A stretch of DNA of 64,000 bases from Phallus indusiatus (GCA_027605045.1 JAQFWX010000033.1:372001-436000), one strand, 5' to 3'. Counted from the stretch's first letter, positions 1-12,600 are shown. The notes: generated by a model from the letters alone, not told the origin. Made by a program: numbers and translations.

Positions 1-1
1 A

Positions 2-580
2 TTATCTTGTTTCTCAAACCGGAGTTCCTTGTATATAGTCGTCGACTTTGAGAACGGTCTCTTCAAAATGTCCTCGACACCCAATTGCGTTTGGCAGTTT
101 GATTCCCCATTTCAAATAGAAGGCAACCTTCCAAGAGGGCAACCTGTATTAGATTATTTGACTCCGGTTCAGGACTTTTTACGCTCTATGCCCAGAGTCA
201 CACACCTAGAATTTAAATTAGGCTCTTACGCCTGGGATGTTCCTTGGATCATTGACATACCCAGATCATTTCCTTGCCTTGATATTTTAGCATTAAACTT
301 TCGGTTCGGTTGTCAGGGCGAAGCTAATGTCATTCAGGCTCTGAATTTGCTGCCAGCAGGTTTTGGACTTAAAAAATTGATACTAACAAATCTTGGTATA
401 TTCACAGACTCACTTGCTGACGCTGTTCTTTACGCGATCACAAGAATTCGAGCTAAGCTTTTGGAAACTCGCGGGATAAGCTTATTTATTGAGAGATGCA
501 AAGATATAGAAATCGTTTCGAGCGAAAAAGGGGTTGTGGTTGTTCGCCCCAAGGATAGAGGAGGTAATAGTGTAGCATGA
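2..580 (+). CDS. F-box-type protein, C-terminal part (cut by window edge)
   Basis: The reading frame is open from base 2 and ends at TGA 578-580. The first apparent start (29) is a TTG, so the true start is outside the window. The sequence closely matches the C-terminal third of the F-box gene at 18704-20376: both share the RSMPR.THLE, YAWDVPWIIDIPRSFPCL, LNLLPAG and FIERCK.IEIVS blocks. Similarity continues past the stop to about 790. Such proteins normally act as substrate adaptors of SCF ubiquitin ligases, but the F-box itself is not visible here. Whether this copy is a full gene or a fragment cannot be judged. Confidence 0.6.
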   Translation, partial: LSCFSNRSSLYIVVDFENGLFKMSSTPNCVWQFDSPFQIEGNLPRGQPVLDYLTPVQDFLRSMPRVTHLEFKLGSYAWDVPWIIDIPRSFPCLDILALNFRFGCQGEANVIQALNLLPAGFGLKKLILTNLGIFTDSLADAVLYAITRIRAKLLETRGISLFIERCKDIEIVSSEKGVVVVRPKDRGGNSVA

Positions 581-1931
581 TAGTTGTCCGTTGAATAGAC
601 TTGTCATAGAAGAAAAAACTCTTCGGTATACGTATTTCAACGATTCGTTCGGAGATAAATCCGAGATCACTGAATTTCAATGAATGATGCCAGTGAGAAT
701 CCAACAATACTTTCTTTTGCGCGAGAAGCAGTTACGAGAAGTATATACAGTTTCCCTTACAAAATTTGTTTCAGTAGTTCAGCAGAGGCCGCAGAGTTGC
801 ACGCGCGTGAAATTTCTCACCCGGGGAGGTGCACGAAGAGGATGACTTTCGGTGTTTAAGACCGACTCGTTTAACGAGATACTGTTAGCCTGGATCATCG
901 AACACCAAGTACCTTTCGAAAAATTAGTCTGAGAGAACCGAACAAGGATTAGTATAACCCACAAGTATTTCATACATTTAGCGAAGAAGAAACTTTCTTG
1001 ATCATCCACCACGAGTAGAGGCGGTAACCGCAGCATCTAATTATCAACGTCATCAAGACCACTAACACCACCTTCACCACCAGGAACTTCAAGGAACTGC
1101 AAATAACTTTCAGCGACGCTTTTTGCGTTGTTCAAGTATTTTGAATCTCCCGATACATGCTATGCTAAGCACTTGCGCTGTAGGGTTTGAATAAAGCATT
1201 AGATATGAATCAAAACGAAGACCGGGTCTTGAGGGAGTTGAAAATCAGATCGGATCCGGGATGTGTATTTTTTTTCTGGAATGAGCAGTTTGTGCTATTA
1301 TTATACTCTCGAGTTACTGACGATGGTATCTGCCTTCAAATACCAAGAACGCATAGATCTCCAGTTCGTCGTCAGCCAAAGCATGTCAGTCGTTTCATCC
1401 ACCTTTAGTAATTTTCCAATCTCGCATTTCAACTTAGGTGCTCTATTCTGTTTCCCTGGAAAAACTTCAGAGTCTCTCGGTTTTTATTTCATGCTGCTTC
1501 TTCATCAACTTGGATTGTATTATTCATGTATTTTAGATCATCGGGCTGCGTCTTCCAGAGAGAGATTTATTGCGGACAATAATTTATTTCGAAATAAAAA
1601 GGAAAATAGTTGGAAGACTCGTGTATGAGTGTAATCGAGAATGTTGTATGCGCTGTGGCCCAGTGGGTTGATTTACTTTTTTTTCCTTGTCGCGTTTTCC
1701 AACCAGAAGCGTTGTTGGCAAGATAATCCTATTGGCCCGTAATGATCACCGCTTAAATCACCTTTTCAAGTTTAGATATTGTATATTTAAAAACGTTGTT
1801 ATCTTACTGTGCTGTTGGGGTAAAACCCATTTTACTAAGCGGGACCGGGCTCGGATTAGCAGTCGACGGATCACTGGTTTGACGAGGTGTCTTCAACCAA
1901 ATGGACTCGAACGCCTTTTTCATCCAATTGC
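581..1931. other. Intergenic, duplicated 3' flank of the F-box copy
   Basis: Bases 581-790 resemble the reverse complement of about 18400-18700, the downstream flank of the second F-box gene, so the duplication covers the 3' region as well. The rest holds only short unsupported open frames (1187-1628, 1687-2010) without recognisable motifs. Confidence 0.5.
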
Positions 1932-4900
1932 CTATAAATTTAAACGTCCTACGCTATATAAGTGTTTCAGTAAGGGGACTCTCAGGGATGATGAACTTTG
2001 TAATAAATGAAGTACCTCATCTGGACCAGGCACCTGTGCACGTTCTTCATTATCGGGGTCATTGTTTGACGGCGCATTCTCAGGGGCAGATTGATCGGAA
2101 GTGGCCTCAGGTTGTATGTGGGACACACCTATGAGTTGTCCAAACTGATGCGCGGATGTCACTAATTCAAGACGAGCATCCCTGGACGTGTAACGCTGTT
2201 GTTGAAATGCAATAGGTAAATCTACGTCAAATTGGGCCAGTTCACTCATAGCGGCAAATAGTTCGTCCAATTTGTCCCTGGAAATCTTCGAATTCACAAG
2301 CAGAGAATATTCTTTTATATCGTGCTTGTAGTGCACGAGGAGTGCCCATAGTTGTAAAAGCACGGAGCGGTCGTAAAGAACGGCGAATAGCTTGTGGTTC
2401 TTCTTCGGGTCCACGGATTTGAGGAGGTCCATTAAGATTTGATATATAATTTCTTCCTCCATATACAAGGTATCACAATTTGCCAGGTTCTGAACACATT
2501 TTGAGAAATTCGAGACGGCATTCGTATCATTCAAGAGGATTGTGGATAGATGGTGTCGGTTCTGGGACACAAGCAGCATCACGAAAAGGGGAGGTGTGTA
2601 ATATAAGAGGTTCGAGTCGAGATCTCGCGAGTACCATTGATATATGAGAGAGGGGTCGTGATATTCTGTAAAAGATAAGTGGTTATCCAGCTGAGTGTCT
2701 GCATGTGACAGGGGCACAAGTATTGCACGCAAAGACCAAATTGCATTCCATCTGGCTTTATCTGTCATAGACTCGCTCCAGAACGAATCCACGCAGCAAA
2801 TGTCTGTGAAGAAGCGGAGGGCATACGCTAAACGGAGGCTATCCTCTAATCGGCGAAGGTGACGAAACGATTCAATACGTAACCCAAACCTACCAAGCAC
2901 CTCATCCAAGGACTCCTGCCTTTGTCCTTTGCCCGTGATGACCGGATGACCGGAGGTGAGGTTACGATAAATGGTGATAAGGAAGCGATAGCAAGTTTCA
3001 TAAGTTTTGGCTTCCGATGAATAGTCAGGTTTACCAAGTCCAAAGTAATGAAACAGGCATTCGAACTTCCACCATCCCAGTTCTTCACTGTCAAAGCGTA
3101 CCAACCTCGTTTCAGTAATAAGTTCACGGGTGGGATTGATTGCCCAACTGAATAGACCACCGGTTTCACGGGTCAGTATATGCACAACTAGGGTATCACG
3201 ACGTGACACTCGATAGAGATGACTCCACATGGCCAGTGGAAGACTGAAATTGCCGTTGATAGCATGATAGAGAATCTGCTCCGGTTCATCATTTAACACA
3301 TCTGCAATGCGATGATAGGTTTGATGCTCTTTTTTCTCCAGATGACTTCCTTCTGCATTGGGAATAGATTGTAGGAGACGCCAGTGACCGCGTTCATAAG
3401 CCAGGAGATCCAAGCATAGCCCATAACGCAAATCCACAACATTGCCTTCACTGATCTCCAAACTACGGCTGAGATTTCTAAGGATTAAAAGGTCAAATTG
3501 TCTGCCGATTGTTGGATTTACAGCTGCACAACGTGCGATCATTCGATGAACGCTTCTGTTCCAGGAAATCCCATGGAGCCAACTGAGTGCCTCAAAATCG
3601 AGGTACGTTGCGGTTTGGACTACATGTTTTATTTTATCTTCTCTCCACTTGATAAATCCAGTGAATTTGCCACGGAGTCTCCGAAATCCACGGTGCATGA
3701 CGCTAGCTAACCTCGAAATAAACATGAATCCCGGGTGTCCGGAAAAAGCGATGGCGTAGTCGGCGGAATTTCGAATAGTCCGGTAAATTTCAGGATTTAT
3801 ATTTCTCCAGACAACCTGAAGACCCCGATTTACAATCGCACCGATCCCGCGAAGAGCGCTTCGCAGGACAAGAAAGAGAACGCCGACATAAATCGTCATC
3901 GAGGTTGTATATGGACATTCTGGATACCGAATCGGCAATATCACAGAAATAAAATATAATGTATAGGTGATCCCCGTAATACCAACAATTATCCACGCAA
4001 TGGTAGCGTTCAACGGAAATATCATTATGATGATTCCGGTGAGGAACAGACCAACAGCAAGGTAGAGAAGGACGGGAAGGAGGTCAAGGATGGTGCCAAC
4101 CTTCCACACTTCAAAGCCTTTGAAGCGTAGTTGCCTGGCCCTCGCCCTTTCCTTGGCTGTTCCAGGGATTGAAGACAAGGAATAGCGTGGCCATTGTTTC
4201 GCGATGACAGCAAACAATGCTATAGACAACGTAATCGCCAAGCTAGTAAACCACAGTCCGTTTACTAACAATGCATTCGTCGATGGTGTGAACGGCGATG
4301 TAGTCGTCAATGGTGAATTTGGGATCATATTTAGTGGGGTGCCATTAGATTGGGCTCGTAGGATTCCGGCTATTTCGAATAATAGGGATGCAGAGACTTG
4401 GGTATTATCTTGTTGCAGGCTCTGCAAAGCCTGTACGATGAATGTCGTTATAACGCTGGAGAACAGACCCGCCTAGGAACAAAATAGTAAGCTTCGAGAT
4501 TGTAGGTAAAAAAACAAATGAATATGTCTAACAAAAACTAGGAGAACATCTGCCGCCCCTTTCCACTCTTCAATCCTCTCGCGATCAAATGGCTCGGCTT
4601 CGTCAAGGTAAGTCAACCAAATACGAGCATTCTCGGAAGTCTCTTCTCCAAATCGATCCCGAGTATATTTCTGCTCGTAGGCATCCCTATTATTCACTAA
4701 GATGTGTCATGTTAGATTGCATAGAGTAAGCGGGAGTTGTGATACTCACGACCAATTTCGTGTGTTAATCCGAAAACACTTCTATGTTTCTTCTTGCGTC
4801 GTTGCCTAACAGATTGGATAACTTCAGGAGCACCGCCTTTGAAAAAGTAAGTAAATGGGGAAACTTGAGTATACGTATACGATATCGTGGAACAGAAAAC

Positions 4901-5112
4901 TCACTAAGCAGATCGCGGGGTGGCGCAGATTGCTCGCTACCCTCGTCCGAAGAAGTCGCCCGAGAGTTTGTGGACGGAGAGCTTTCAGTATTCGGCGCAG
5001 CTTCTTCAGGGTGTTCGCTAGGTCTTCCCGAGGCCATTACAGGACTTCTTCCATTTTCGTTCTGAGTCTCGATGAGCGCTGTTGTTCCTCTCAAGCTAGA
5101 TGTTTCGGACAT
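1932..5112 (-). CDS. DUF6535 multi-pass membrane protein
   Basis: I rebuilt four exons with consistent phases: 5112-4905, 4836-4750, 4696-4533 and 4472-1932 (3000 nt, 999 residues plus stop). Exon 1 is a low-complexity Ser/Glu/Pro-rich N-terminus. Exons 3-4 carry the hallmarks of the basidiomycete DUF6535 family: IWLTYLDEAEPFDRERIEEW, then DVLLVF joined across an intron to AGLFSSVITTFIVQALQSLQ, then NALLVNGLWFTSLAITLSIA. Three or four transmembrane helices follow (KVGTILDLLPVLLYLAVGLF and the segment after it). The long C-terminal part, about 650 residues, is probably soluble and has no motif I recognise. The function of DUF6535 proteins is unknown; they form expanded families in mushrooms. 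The ATG at 5112 is the first in frame; a different 5' exon is possible. Confidence 0.85.
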
Positions 5113-8100
5113 GGTATGTAGCTGATGGTTGATTTGGATATATTGGTTATGTGAAGAGGGGTTGTTGAAAAAGGTTGTTCCAAAACTCGCCTTCAATTTG
5201 TTGCTCAATACGCTCGCTTCGTTTGCATCTCGTGGCAGTGAAGATCAATACTAATAGGATTGGATGCCAGAAAACATGCTCTATCTAATTGAGCTTTAAT
5301 AAAATAAACACCAATCAGTACTCGATTTTCTATATTTACTAACTTTTTCAGAAGTCAACACAAATTTCTGGTGCCCGGCAGAAGCCTGTTCTCGTCCTCT
5401 CGGATCTGTCATTTTTGTCAGAGAGCGCTGTTACCGCATTCGTGCGAAGTGAGCTGTTCCCTATTATCATCCTAGATACATGGTCAAAGCACTGCTTCGC
5501 CCGAGGTTTGGAGCCCGGTGCCATCTACAATTTCTAACGAGAACCATAATTTAGTTAGCAAGATAGTAATAGTCACTTAACGCGTTAGGACGGAAGGGTA
5601 ATTAATAAGTTGAATAATAACCCCACAGGTTAGTACAGCTCCTGTCGTATTCGCTCTTCACGTTGCTATTCAGTTTTGAAAGGGATCTGATATCGCACAG
5701 ACGAACATGACTCGAATCCAGTAATCCAGTGATATATTAATTGCTTTGCAGTACGGTTTATTCCGCTTCACTATTATGTTGTAATTAACAAAAAAAAAAT
5801 AACCACGCCACCTGAAATACTTTCACGAAGTCAGTCAATTTTTCATGACTAAAAAGACACGCTAATACATTGACATGCATGATAGCGACGCTCACCTCTT
5901 CCATCCTTGATGAATCTAGAAATAAATGTCCTCGAGTACACTTCCAGAGCTGCGTGTTTTAGTTTAGCGCTCAAACAACAATGATTGTCAATTGGAATTT
6001 GGGCACTGGCACAGCTTAAAGTTGATTGTCGTAAAAAAAATGATTGACCAAAAGCACTATAGCAAGGACATAGCGTTAAAATTGAGACGACACGAACTTT
6101 TAAGTCAGAAATCCGAATATGTACTCACTTTGTTGAACACCCTAGCGTGGGTCCGATAGTCTATCAATGTACTACATCAGCTTCTCACCATGCTTCCACA
6201 CTCGGTATCTCGCAAAGACACCCGGAGGATTGCCAACGGATGATTCGCGAATATGATTTGGGTCAGCCGTAAGTATCATCTAGCACACCTTTAAGTTGGC
6301 AGGAGCGCAAGGTTCTTGATTGAGTATGCTCAGTACTGTCGTTGGTGTATTACTGGATTTGATTATCCTCCGATCGACAAAAAGCATGTCTGTTAATAGT
6401 GTCATGCGTCATCGTTTTCAGACTTCAACTCCGCGGTGTCTGTCGTTCTGTAAATAGAATCCTAAGACAAACAAATAGGAAATGGGCCAGACGATATTTA
6501 CCTGTTTGAGATTGTACCTTAGTGTCCTCAATAAATACACAAGTTTTCTCTCTGTCGTTTTCATGTCGTAGTACATTAAGAAATGTTACACTTCACCGTT
6601 GACAAATCGCCTGCAGAAAAAAGTCTTTTCTTTTCGACACGATGTGAATTGTCAGCTCGAACAAGGATACATAAAAGACCTTTACCCGGTTCTTCGATGC
6701 ACATATAATCACAGTATAATTTTCATTATTTATGCTCGAGATATCAATAAGCAGGGAATGTTTCAAGGACGCGCTCACTGGGAGTTACTATGAGTTGGTT
6801 GTGCGACTGAACGAGCCGAGATAAGCGCCAAAGCACAAGCTTACCACATCCTCTACCATCAGCAAAACGGCCAAAAAATTTTTTTGCCTTGTAAGCGCCA
6901 GAGCCTTCCCCTCAGGCTTACGGGCCTTGTAACTCCCTTGTAACTCCCTTATGACGAGGGTTAGGCCATAACTTCGTTATGAGCCGATTATACACCCGTT
7001 TGGAGTCTGACATAGACTAAAAAGTCTTCCGACACATTATAACTGGCATATGTGAGCGAGACTCGGTTATTGCCAATTACAAGCTACAACTTGTTGTTGA
7101 ATCACAGCGTCCTCTGAGCAGCTAACTTCCTCAGTTTCTGCCTCTAAATCTTAAGTGTGTTGTCCTTTTCACTGCTGCCATTGATGTATGATAACAGGTG
7201 TGGTTTTAGCTGTTGTTCAACTTGAACGTCGTCTTGAATCCCGGTGCTGGTTCCACTTAGGGGGCAAGACTATGATTTAACACGGCCTATATTTTTAGAA
7301 ACCCTTACGGACTTCAAGTTAGTCCGAGCCCGAGCCCGAGCCTGAGCCCATGAACGTGTCTACATATAAAATGTTCGAAGTTTGAACCTATCACGTGGGG
7401 TTCAGGTCTGCAAAAGTATAAAATTCGCTACTTCTAACGCAAACCTACTCGTAGCTCTTGCCTCCTACTTCCTCATTGATTCCTTTGGTATGGTTTCCCT
7501 CCTTTCGCAGAGTCACATTGGCACAATTGTAACTCACCCCGTACAGTAACCGACAAAGATTCCAATGCTAAAATGATATTCAAAGGTATAAGTACCTTAT
7601 AGTTTTTCACTCACGCATCATCTTCTACCAAACTCCTTAGACCACCAACAGCACCGTATGCGTGTCCCATTGATATGCTCACCTTCTCAACGAGAAATTT
7701 CTTAGAATAGGTAATTATTTCACTTTCCTCTATGAAACAAGAATTTGAATGTAAATTCTAGTTTTGTTATTATGGAAGACACCCTTTGGGTAGTGGAAAA
7801 AGTAAGATTTTGCCGCGATTTTGAATGCTGTCAACAAATTAACATACACATCTAGGAGTGTTTTTCCTCAAGCCGGAATTTTCAAATTCATAACCACGTT
7901 CGAAATCGTTAGGCTAAGAGCGCAGGAGGCGGCGGTGAGAGTCAGCTTCGCAAACTTCATTCTGAACTAACTTACCTCGACAACGCATGGTTGCAACAGA
8001 TGATGTTATTGCTGCAGTCATTAGTTTTCTTTCCGGTGTAATTACATGGCAGAGTAGCTACAGAAATAAATATATTGCCTTGACTATAATTATAATTCTT

Positions 8101-8833
8101 GCGGTATAAGGCAATCAGAAGCTTTGAAAACCAGTATATTCTTAGACAACTCTTGTCAGAAAGGCAGGTCGATTATATAGCTATACAAGGTATGGCAGTT
8201 TTCACAGTCCATGCAAGCTCCACAAGAATTACTAAACCTGCCAGAATTATCACACTTAGCAGAAAGGGAGGTCGATTATTTAACATTATAACTGGCGGCC
8301 CGGTCTTACTGCGCTTCCGCGCTTCCGACGCTTGCAACGGGCTTATAATCCCGTTATAACCCCCTTCTAAGTTTTGCGCCGTTTTGCTGATGACAACTTC
8401 GCCAAATCGACACCAGTCATGCTACCAAATTACGTCCTCCAATCACATATTCCTTCTTTCACCATTCATCGGCATCACCTGCTTAAAAATAAAGCGGTCG
8501 AATAGAAGCCTTATTTCACTAGACGATTTGGTAACACGGTGAACCTCTCCAGTGACACCAATGTCGTCGTCGTCATCAGCTATTCTGAAACTAATTATGT
8601 TAATAACAATGGATTTTCTAACGATAAAGGCGATTACACCACCTATTACGGTTTCCAGTGTGGATAAAATTGACAAAAGCTCCTTGTGAGAGAAGTACCT
8701 TGCTTCTATCGGCGGATTGGTTACCTCAGTGAGTCAAGTCAAAAAACCCTGCCTTCACGTTGTTGAAGAACTGAAATTCATTCATTTACTAGCCAATTTT
8801 AACACCCTCTATTATCGTATTCTCTACTTTAAT
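5113..8833. other. Gene-poor stretch
   Basis: No supported gene. It is AT-rich with only short open frames (6599-6793, 8099-8359). A short direct repeat of GAGCCC units lies near 7325-7350. A 16-bp inverted match (ATCAGCAAAACGGC core) near 6854 and 8390 could mark an old transposon. A short conserved-looking stretch at 6193-6269 ends in a good splice donor but was not recognised. Confidence 0.4.
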
Positions 8834-8960
8834 ATCAGACATTCTTTCTGAAACCACTCAACTATGTCCCAATACCGAACAACCCGACACTTCATCAGAC
8901 ATTCTTTCTGAAACCACTCAACTATGTCCCAATACCGAACAACCCGACACTTCATCAGAC
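8834..8960. repeat. 60-bp tandem duplication
   Basis: Two exact 60-bp units, 8834-8893 and 8894-8953, are followed by the first 7 bases of a third. The unit includes the ATG that opens the pseudogene reading frame at 8924. It is 20 codons long, but the upstream unit carries an in-frame TGA. Confidence 0.95.
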
Positions 8961-9400
8961 TACCGTGGCCTTTCTTTACCATCCATAAAAGCCTTGTTCT
9001 AGTCATGGTCGGATCTACCATTCGCCTCATGTCAATCAAGTCATTGCGCCAATTCTTCACATTCCAACTTACAATCCGATCAAATCGTAAAATCATGGAC
9101 TCAGGTCCCTACTCGCTCATGCGGCACGGAAGCTATACAGCTACCATAACCATCATAATCGGGAACACGCTTCTGTTATTGAATGTTGGAAGCTCGACTA
9201 CGGTGTGCGGATGGCCATGGACGATGTCGCTGTAGTCTCTAAAAGTCGTCAAGGGGTTGTTTTATGTGGGCGTAGTTCATTTGGCTTTGGGTTTTGAAGC
9301 GCGTTGAACTGGAGGAAAAACCCTTCGTTCTCATTTCGGACAGGCATGAGACGACTTCACAAAACGCGCTCCATATCGATATATCCCCGGTGTTTACTAA
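8924..9400 (+). pseudogene. Isoprenylcysteine carboxyl methyltransferase (ICMT) remnant
   Basis: A single frame from 8924 to the TAA at 9398-9400 spells a decayed ICMT. It has LRQFFTFQLTIR, then the family signature GPYSLMRHGSYT (normally GPY..vRHPSYT), a membrane segment, then KTLRSHFGQA-stop-DDFTKRAPYRYIPGVY at the C-terminus. The frame is broken by TAG 9233-9235, TGA 9305-9307 and TGA 9347-9349; the last replaces the Trp expected in a QAW.DF motif. A short shifted stretch near 9300 (RVELEE in another frame) shows paired indels. Active ICMTs are ER membrane enzymes that methylate farnesylated C-terminal cysteines, including fungal pheromones. No upstream exons were identified, and the copy is not functional as read. 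Confidence 0.75.
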
Positions 9401-9571
9401 TCGCACTATACATTGTATCAATTTCTAGCAAGAAACAAGATGAGATTTCGAAACTGTAACCACTACTTTTATAATACATGAATGTTCACAAGAAACAGAT
9501 GTCAGTAACAGTTGAACTTTCCTTCTTTCATAATCGATTGGACAATGCATTGACAGATTGTTATGGTCCAT

Positions 9572-10900
9572 TTAAACCACAGTAGCGAAAGGGTGATTGA
9601 TTCTAAGAAAGGCGCCAGGGACGGAATACGTAGCATCAACCTGAACATTGGCAGCGCGACGGAAAACAAGCGCAGAAGATGAACCACCGAAGTGGAACAT
9701 TCCCAACTCATCACCCCGCAGCACGTGTTGTCCTACACGAACTGTAGCTTCGCAACTGGAGACTTCCGTCATTCCAATGGAGATGAAGCAAACGAGACCG
9801 AGAGCGGTGTTGTCCGCTTCAATGAAAATCAGTTGCCTGGTGGCGGTGTTTGCGAAGTACCTAAGAGACTTCAGGTAAGGAGGAAGTTCGTCAGACTCGG
9901 GTGGGGGAATCTTGGAGCCGAGAGTGCTTGGGGCCTGGGCGAAGTACGTTCCTGGTACATCGACGATTTTTTTAATAGTTCCGTTGACCGGAGCGTGCCA
10001 GCGGTGATATCCAGTGGTGTTAAGAAAACCTTGGATTACACTCCCGTCTACGAACTCACTCGCGTAGGGATCGTTGGCAAGCAAATGTATGAGAGAATAG
10101 CTTTCGTCTTTGATGAAAAGTTCATCGGAGAGATGAACATACTTCTGATAGGCATATATGGTGGATTCGGTGGGAGCACTGATAAGACTCAAGTCGTCGA
10201 TGGGTCCGGTGGGACGGTCGATTTCAGGCGCACGGTAACGGCGATTGAAGAAGTCTTCAAAGGATTTGAAACCGTAGTGAGGTTCATCGGGTTCACAAAT
10301 GAAGACCTGAGCAAACGTGCGACCGTCGTATTCCAACATCAGAGCTTCCAGCGCAGGAGCACTAAACCATCCACCTTCATTGTCATCCAGAACGCTACAG
10401 GAATCTTCAGAATTAAGGTAGGAAACCCAAGTGGTAAACATCTCTTTGAAATGCTGATTGAGGATCGCCTTGGTATAGGCTGAAAATCCACCCTGCGTGT
10501 TCATGTTTTGGGCCATGACCATATAGACCGGGGGTCCCAAAGAGCCAAAACTAGGCGCTTCACGAAAAATTTCGTTCAACATAGTAATAAGTTCGGAATA
10601 ATCAGTGGGCTTGAGAACAATATCACGGTCAATGGGTTTCAAACTCGTTGTTTGTAGGGACAGACGTACAGGATCAGTTGCTCCTTCAAACATCCTAATG
10701 AAACCGGTGAAGACAACGGCGTCGGTTTCAATGAAATCTTTGAATTCTTGAACCTTGGGAAGCAGAGTTTCTCCTCCATCACGACGTTTCCGAGCAAGCA
10801 AAATCAGTTTGAGGATGTAATCCCGCAAGACTTTCTCGCTGGCAGGGATCCACCCTCCTCGTCTAAACTCTGCAGCTGAGGGTCTCGCAATTGAGGACAT
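9572..10900 (-). CDS. PsiD-like decarboxylase (phosphatidylserine decarboxylase superfamily)
   Basis: This is an intronless 442-residue frame from ATG 10898-10900 to the stop at 9572. The N-terminal half is the PSDC-type domain that precedes the catalytic domain in this subfamily (IQEFKAFIE-like VQEFKDFIET, LGPPVYMVMA, FSAYTKAILN). The C-terminal half is a phosphatidylserine-decarboxylase fold with the segments DFFNRRYRAPEIDRP, GYHRWHAPVNGTI, VPGTYFAQAPST and MFHFGGSSSAL. The GGSS at about residue 405 is where these enzymes cleave themselves to form the pyruvoyl group. Layout and length agree closely with the fungal aromatic L-amino-acid decarboxylase PsiD, so tryptophan or another amino acid is a more likely substrate than the phospholipid. 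No mitochondrial or membrane targeting is evident. No kinase, methyltransferase or P450 lies beside it, so a psilocybin-type cluster is not supported. Confidence 0.85.
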   Translation of the reverse strand: MSSIARPSAAEFRRGGWIPASEKVLRDYILKLILLARKRRDGGETLLPKVQEFKDFIETDAVVFTGFIRMFEGATDPVRLSLQTTSLKPIDRDIVLKPTDYSELITMLNEIFREAPSFGSLGPPVYMVMAQNMNTQGGFSAYTKAILNQHFKEMFTTWVSYLNSEDSCSVLDDNEGGWFSAPALEALMLEYDGRTFAQVFICEPDEPHYGFKSFEDFFNRRYRAPEIDRPTGPIDDLSLISAPTESTIYAYQKYVHLSDELFIKDESYSLIHLLANDPYASEFVDGSVIQGFLNTTGYHRWHAPVNGTIKKIVDVPGTYFAQAPSTLGSKIPPPESDELPPYLKSLRYFANTATRQLIFIEADNTALGLVCFISIGMTEVSSCEATVRVGQHVLRGDELGMFHFGGSSSALVFRRAANVQVDATYSVPGAFLRINHPFATVV

Positions 10901-12600
10901 CTAGAGAGGATAAAAACGTTTTACAGTCTCCAAGGAGTATAATACATCGATAACATACTTTTTTGTGTTATGTAGGTGACCGCAGTTTAGTGTGAAGGTT
11001 GGAAGACGACGAGTCCAAGCTGGCCGAGCGAAGACTTGATATACGGTCATCCATCCTTCAAAGCACGGGTCATAGTGTCATCGAGAAATTAAGTGCTGGA
11101 AGAATATAGATAATATCGATAATACATGGTCTGTTTTCGCTATTATCACGGTTGTCAGCGGTTGTCGTGGTCGTCGCTTGCAAGTGCATTTCGGAGTTTC
11201 AACCCGAAATATAGCGAGTTACCTGACCTGACTTGTTCGCTCCTGTCACCTTCAATTGGAATTCGCGAATTTTTTTTCCGTTGGCATTTCATCATGACTG
11301 AAACTTTCGCTGTCATATTCTCTCAAACAGAAGCTATGACTATCAATATAGCTTTCTCTGAGTAGTTTCAAGTTGGTTTCATGATTCATCCTTCAAATTG
11401 CTTACACTTGTGTACTCAAAGACCTTTTCCAACATATCAGGACCAATTTTGTCTGCGTTGCGCGTAGAAATATGAAGGCATCTTTCCTTTTTATAAGATG
11501 TGGTTACCTGTAAGAGCAGTACATGACAGTCTATTGATGAAACCCTTCGAAGACCTTGCAAATTGGATGCATTCATCAATCTGTCAATGTCAAGAGATTG
11601 CAGGAGAGTGGTATTATCGATTATGGTAGGGACTGATGTATGTCTTCCTGTCACAAAGACCTCGAACTCCGAAACGAAAAAGCAATCCTGACGTCTTTTC
11701 AGAACACATTTTCTATCGGTAAACTTCTCGAAAGAGATATACTCGTACAAAACAATTATACGACTCTCGGAACTTGCTACAGCGTATTACGCATCTAAAA
11801 ACATATCGATAAACATGGCAACACGGACCCTGTGGAACATCATAGAACTCGTTACATATTATAAACCCCAAAAGCAAATCTATGAAACCCCTCAAAGCTT
11901 AATTTGTTTTGGCTTATTGGTCTCCGGATACATTGAGGTCCATGATGTACATTGCGCGAATTGAGCTGTCCACCAGAAATTCGACGTCGTTAAACCCTCT
12001 GACCAAATGAAGGTGAATTGATCGCCACCAGTATATTCCTTCAAATGGCTCGATAGTACTGTCACTACTATCGTGCTCAGTGCTCACAGAGCGCGCGCCA
12101 GGACAAAAAACGCAAATTTTACGCCTCTGTTCCACAGGGCTTTGACAACGTGAGGTGACCGGGTTTATACGCGATATTTTTCCTTTTAGATCAAAGATTA
12201 GGGAATTGTAATGAGCAAGGTGCCGGCCAGCACCAGCGTTCAGCTGAGCAGGTGAGCGCTTGAGCACCCGTTCGTGAGCACGATGTCACACTGCGTCGCT
12301 GTCTCCTTCTGACGACCACAGTAGGGCACCGTACGTCACCTCCTGCATGCCGTTCAATACTGCTACTGTTTCCTTTACCATCCTCCCACCCTAGTTCTCC
12401 GTTTTCCCAATTTATTCAGCACCCCTTTGTAGATACAATAATGTACAATTGAAGTAGAGGTTCCTTTCCACGAGTTCGCAAAGCAGACCACAGGGAAATC
12501 TTCCGTGCCCAGTTCATTTACCCCACTTGAGCTCACAGCCCCCCCACACACATTCATTCTCACCAACTCGAGCCAAAGTACTTCCTACAAGCGCGCCGTT
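10901..12600. other. Intergenic stretch
   Basis: The first 100 bases would hold the promoter of the decarboxylase (AT-rich, no clear TATA box). The minus-strand frames at 11379-11750 and 11914-12267 have no recognisable domain or splice pattern, and I do not call them genes. Confidence 0.35.

Noticed and set aside
8834..8960. Protein repeat from the 60-bp tandem units
   Set aside because: The upstream unit has an in-frame TGA, so the duplication does not extend a protein.
9692..10483. 263-codon plus-strand open frame
   Set aside because: It is the antisense of the PsiD-like decarboxylase, has no recognisable motif, and arises from codon bias of the real gene.
11379..12267. Minus-strand frames of 123 and 117 codons as genes
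   Set aside because: No domain, no splice-consistent extension and no second copy in the duplicated blocks to support coding.
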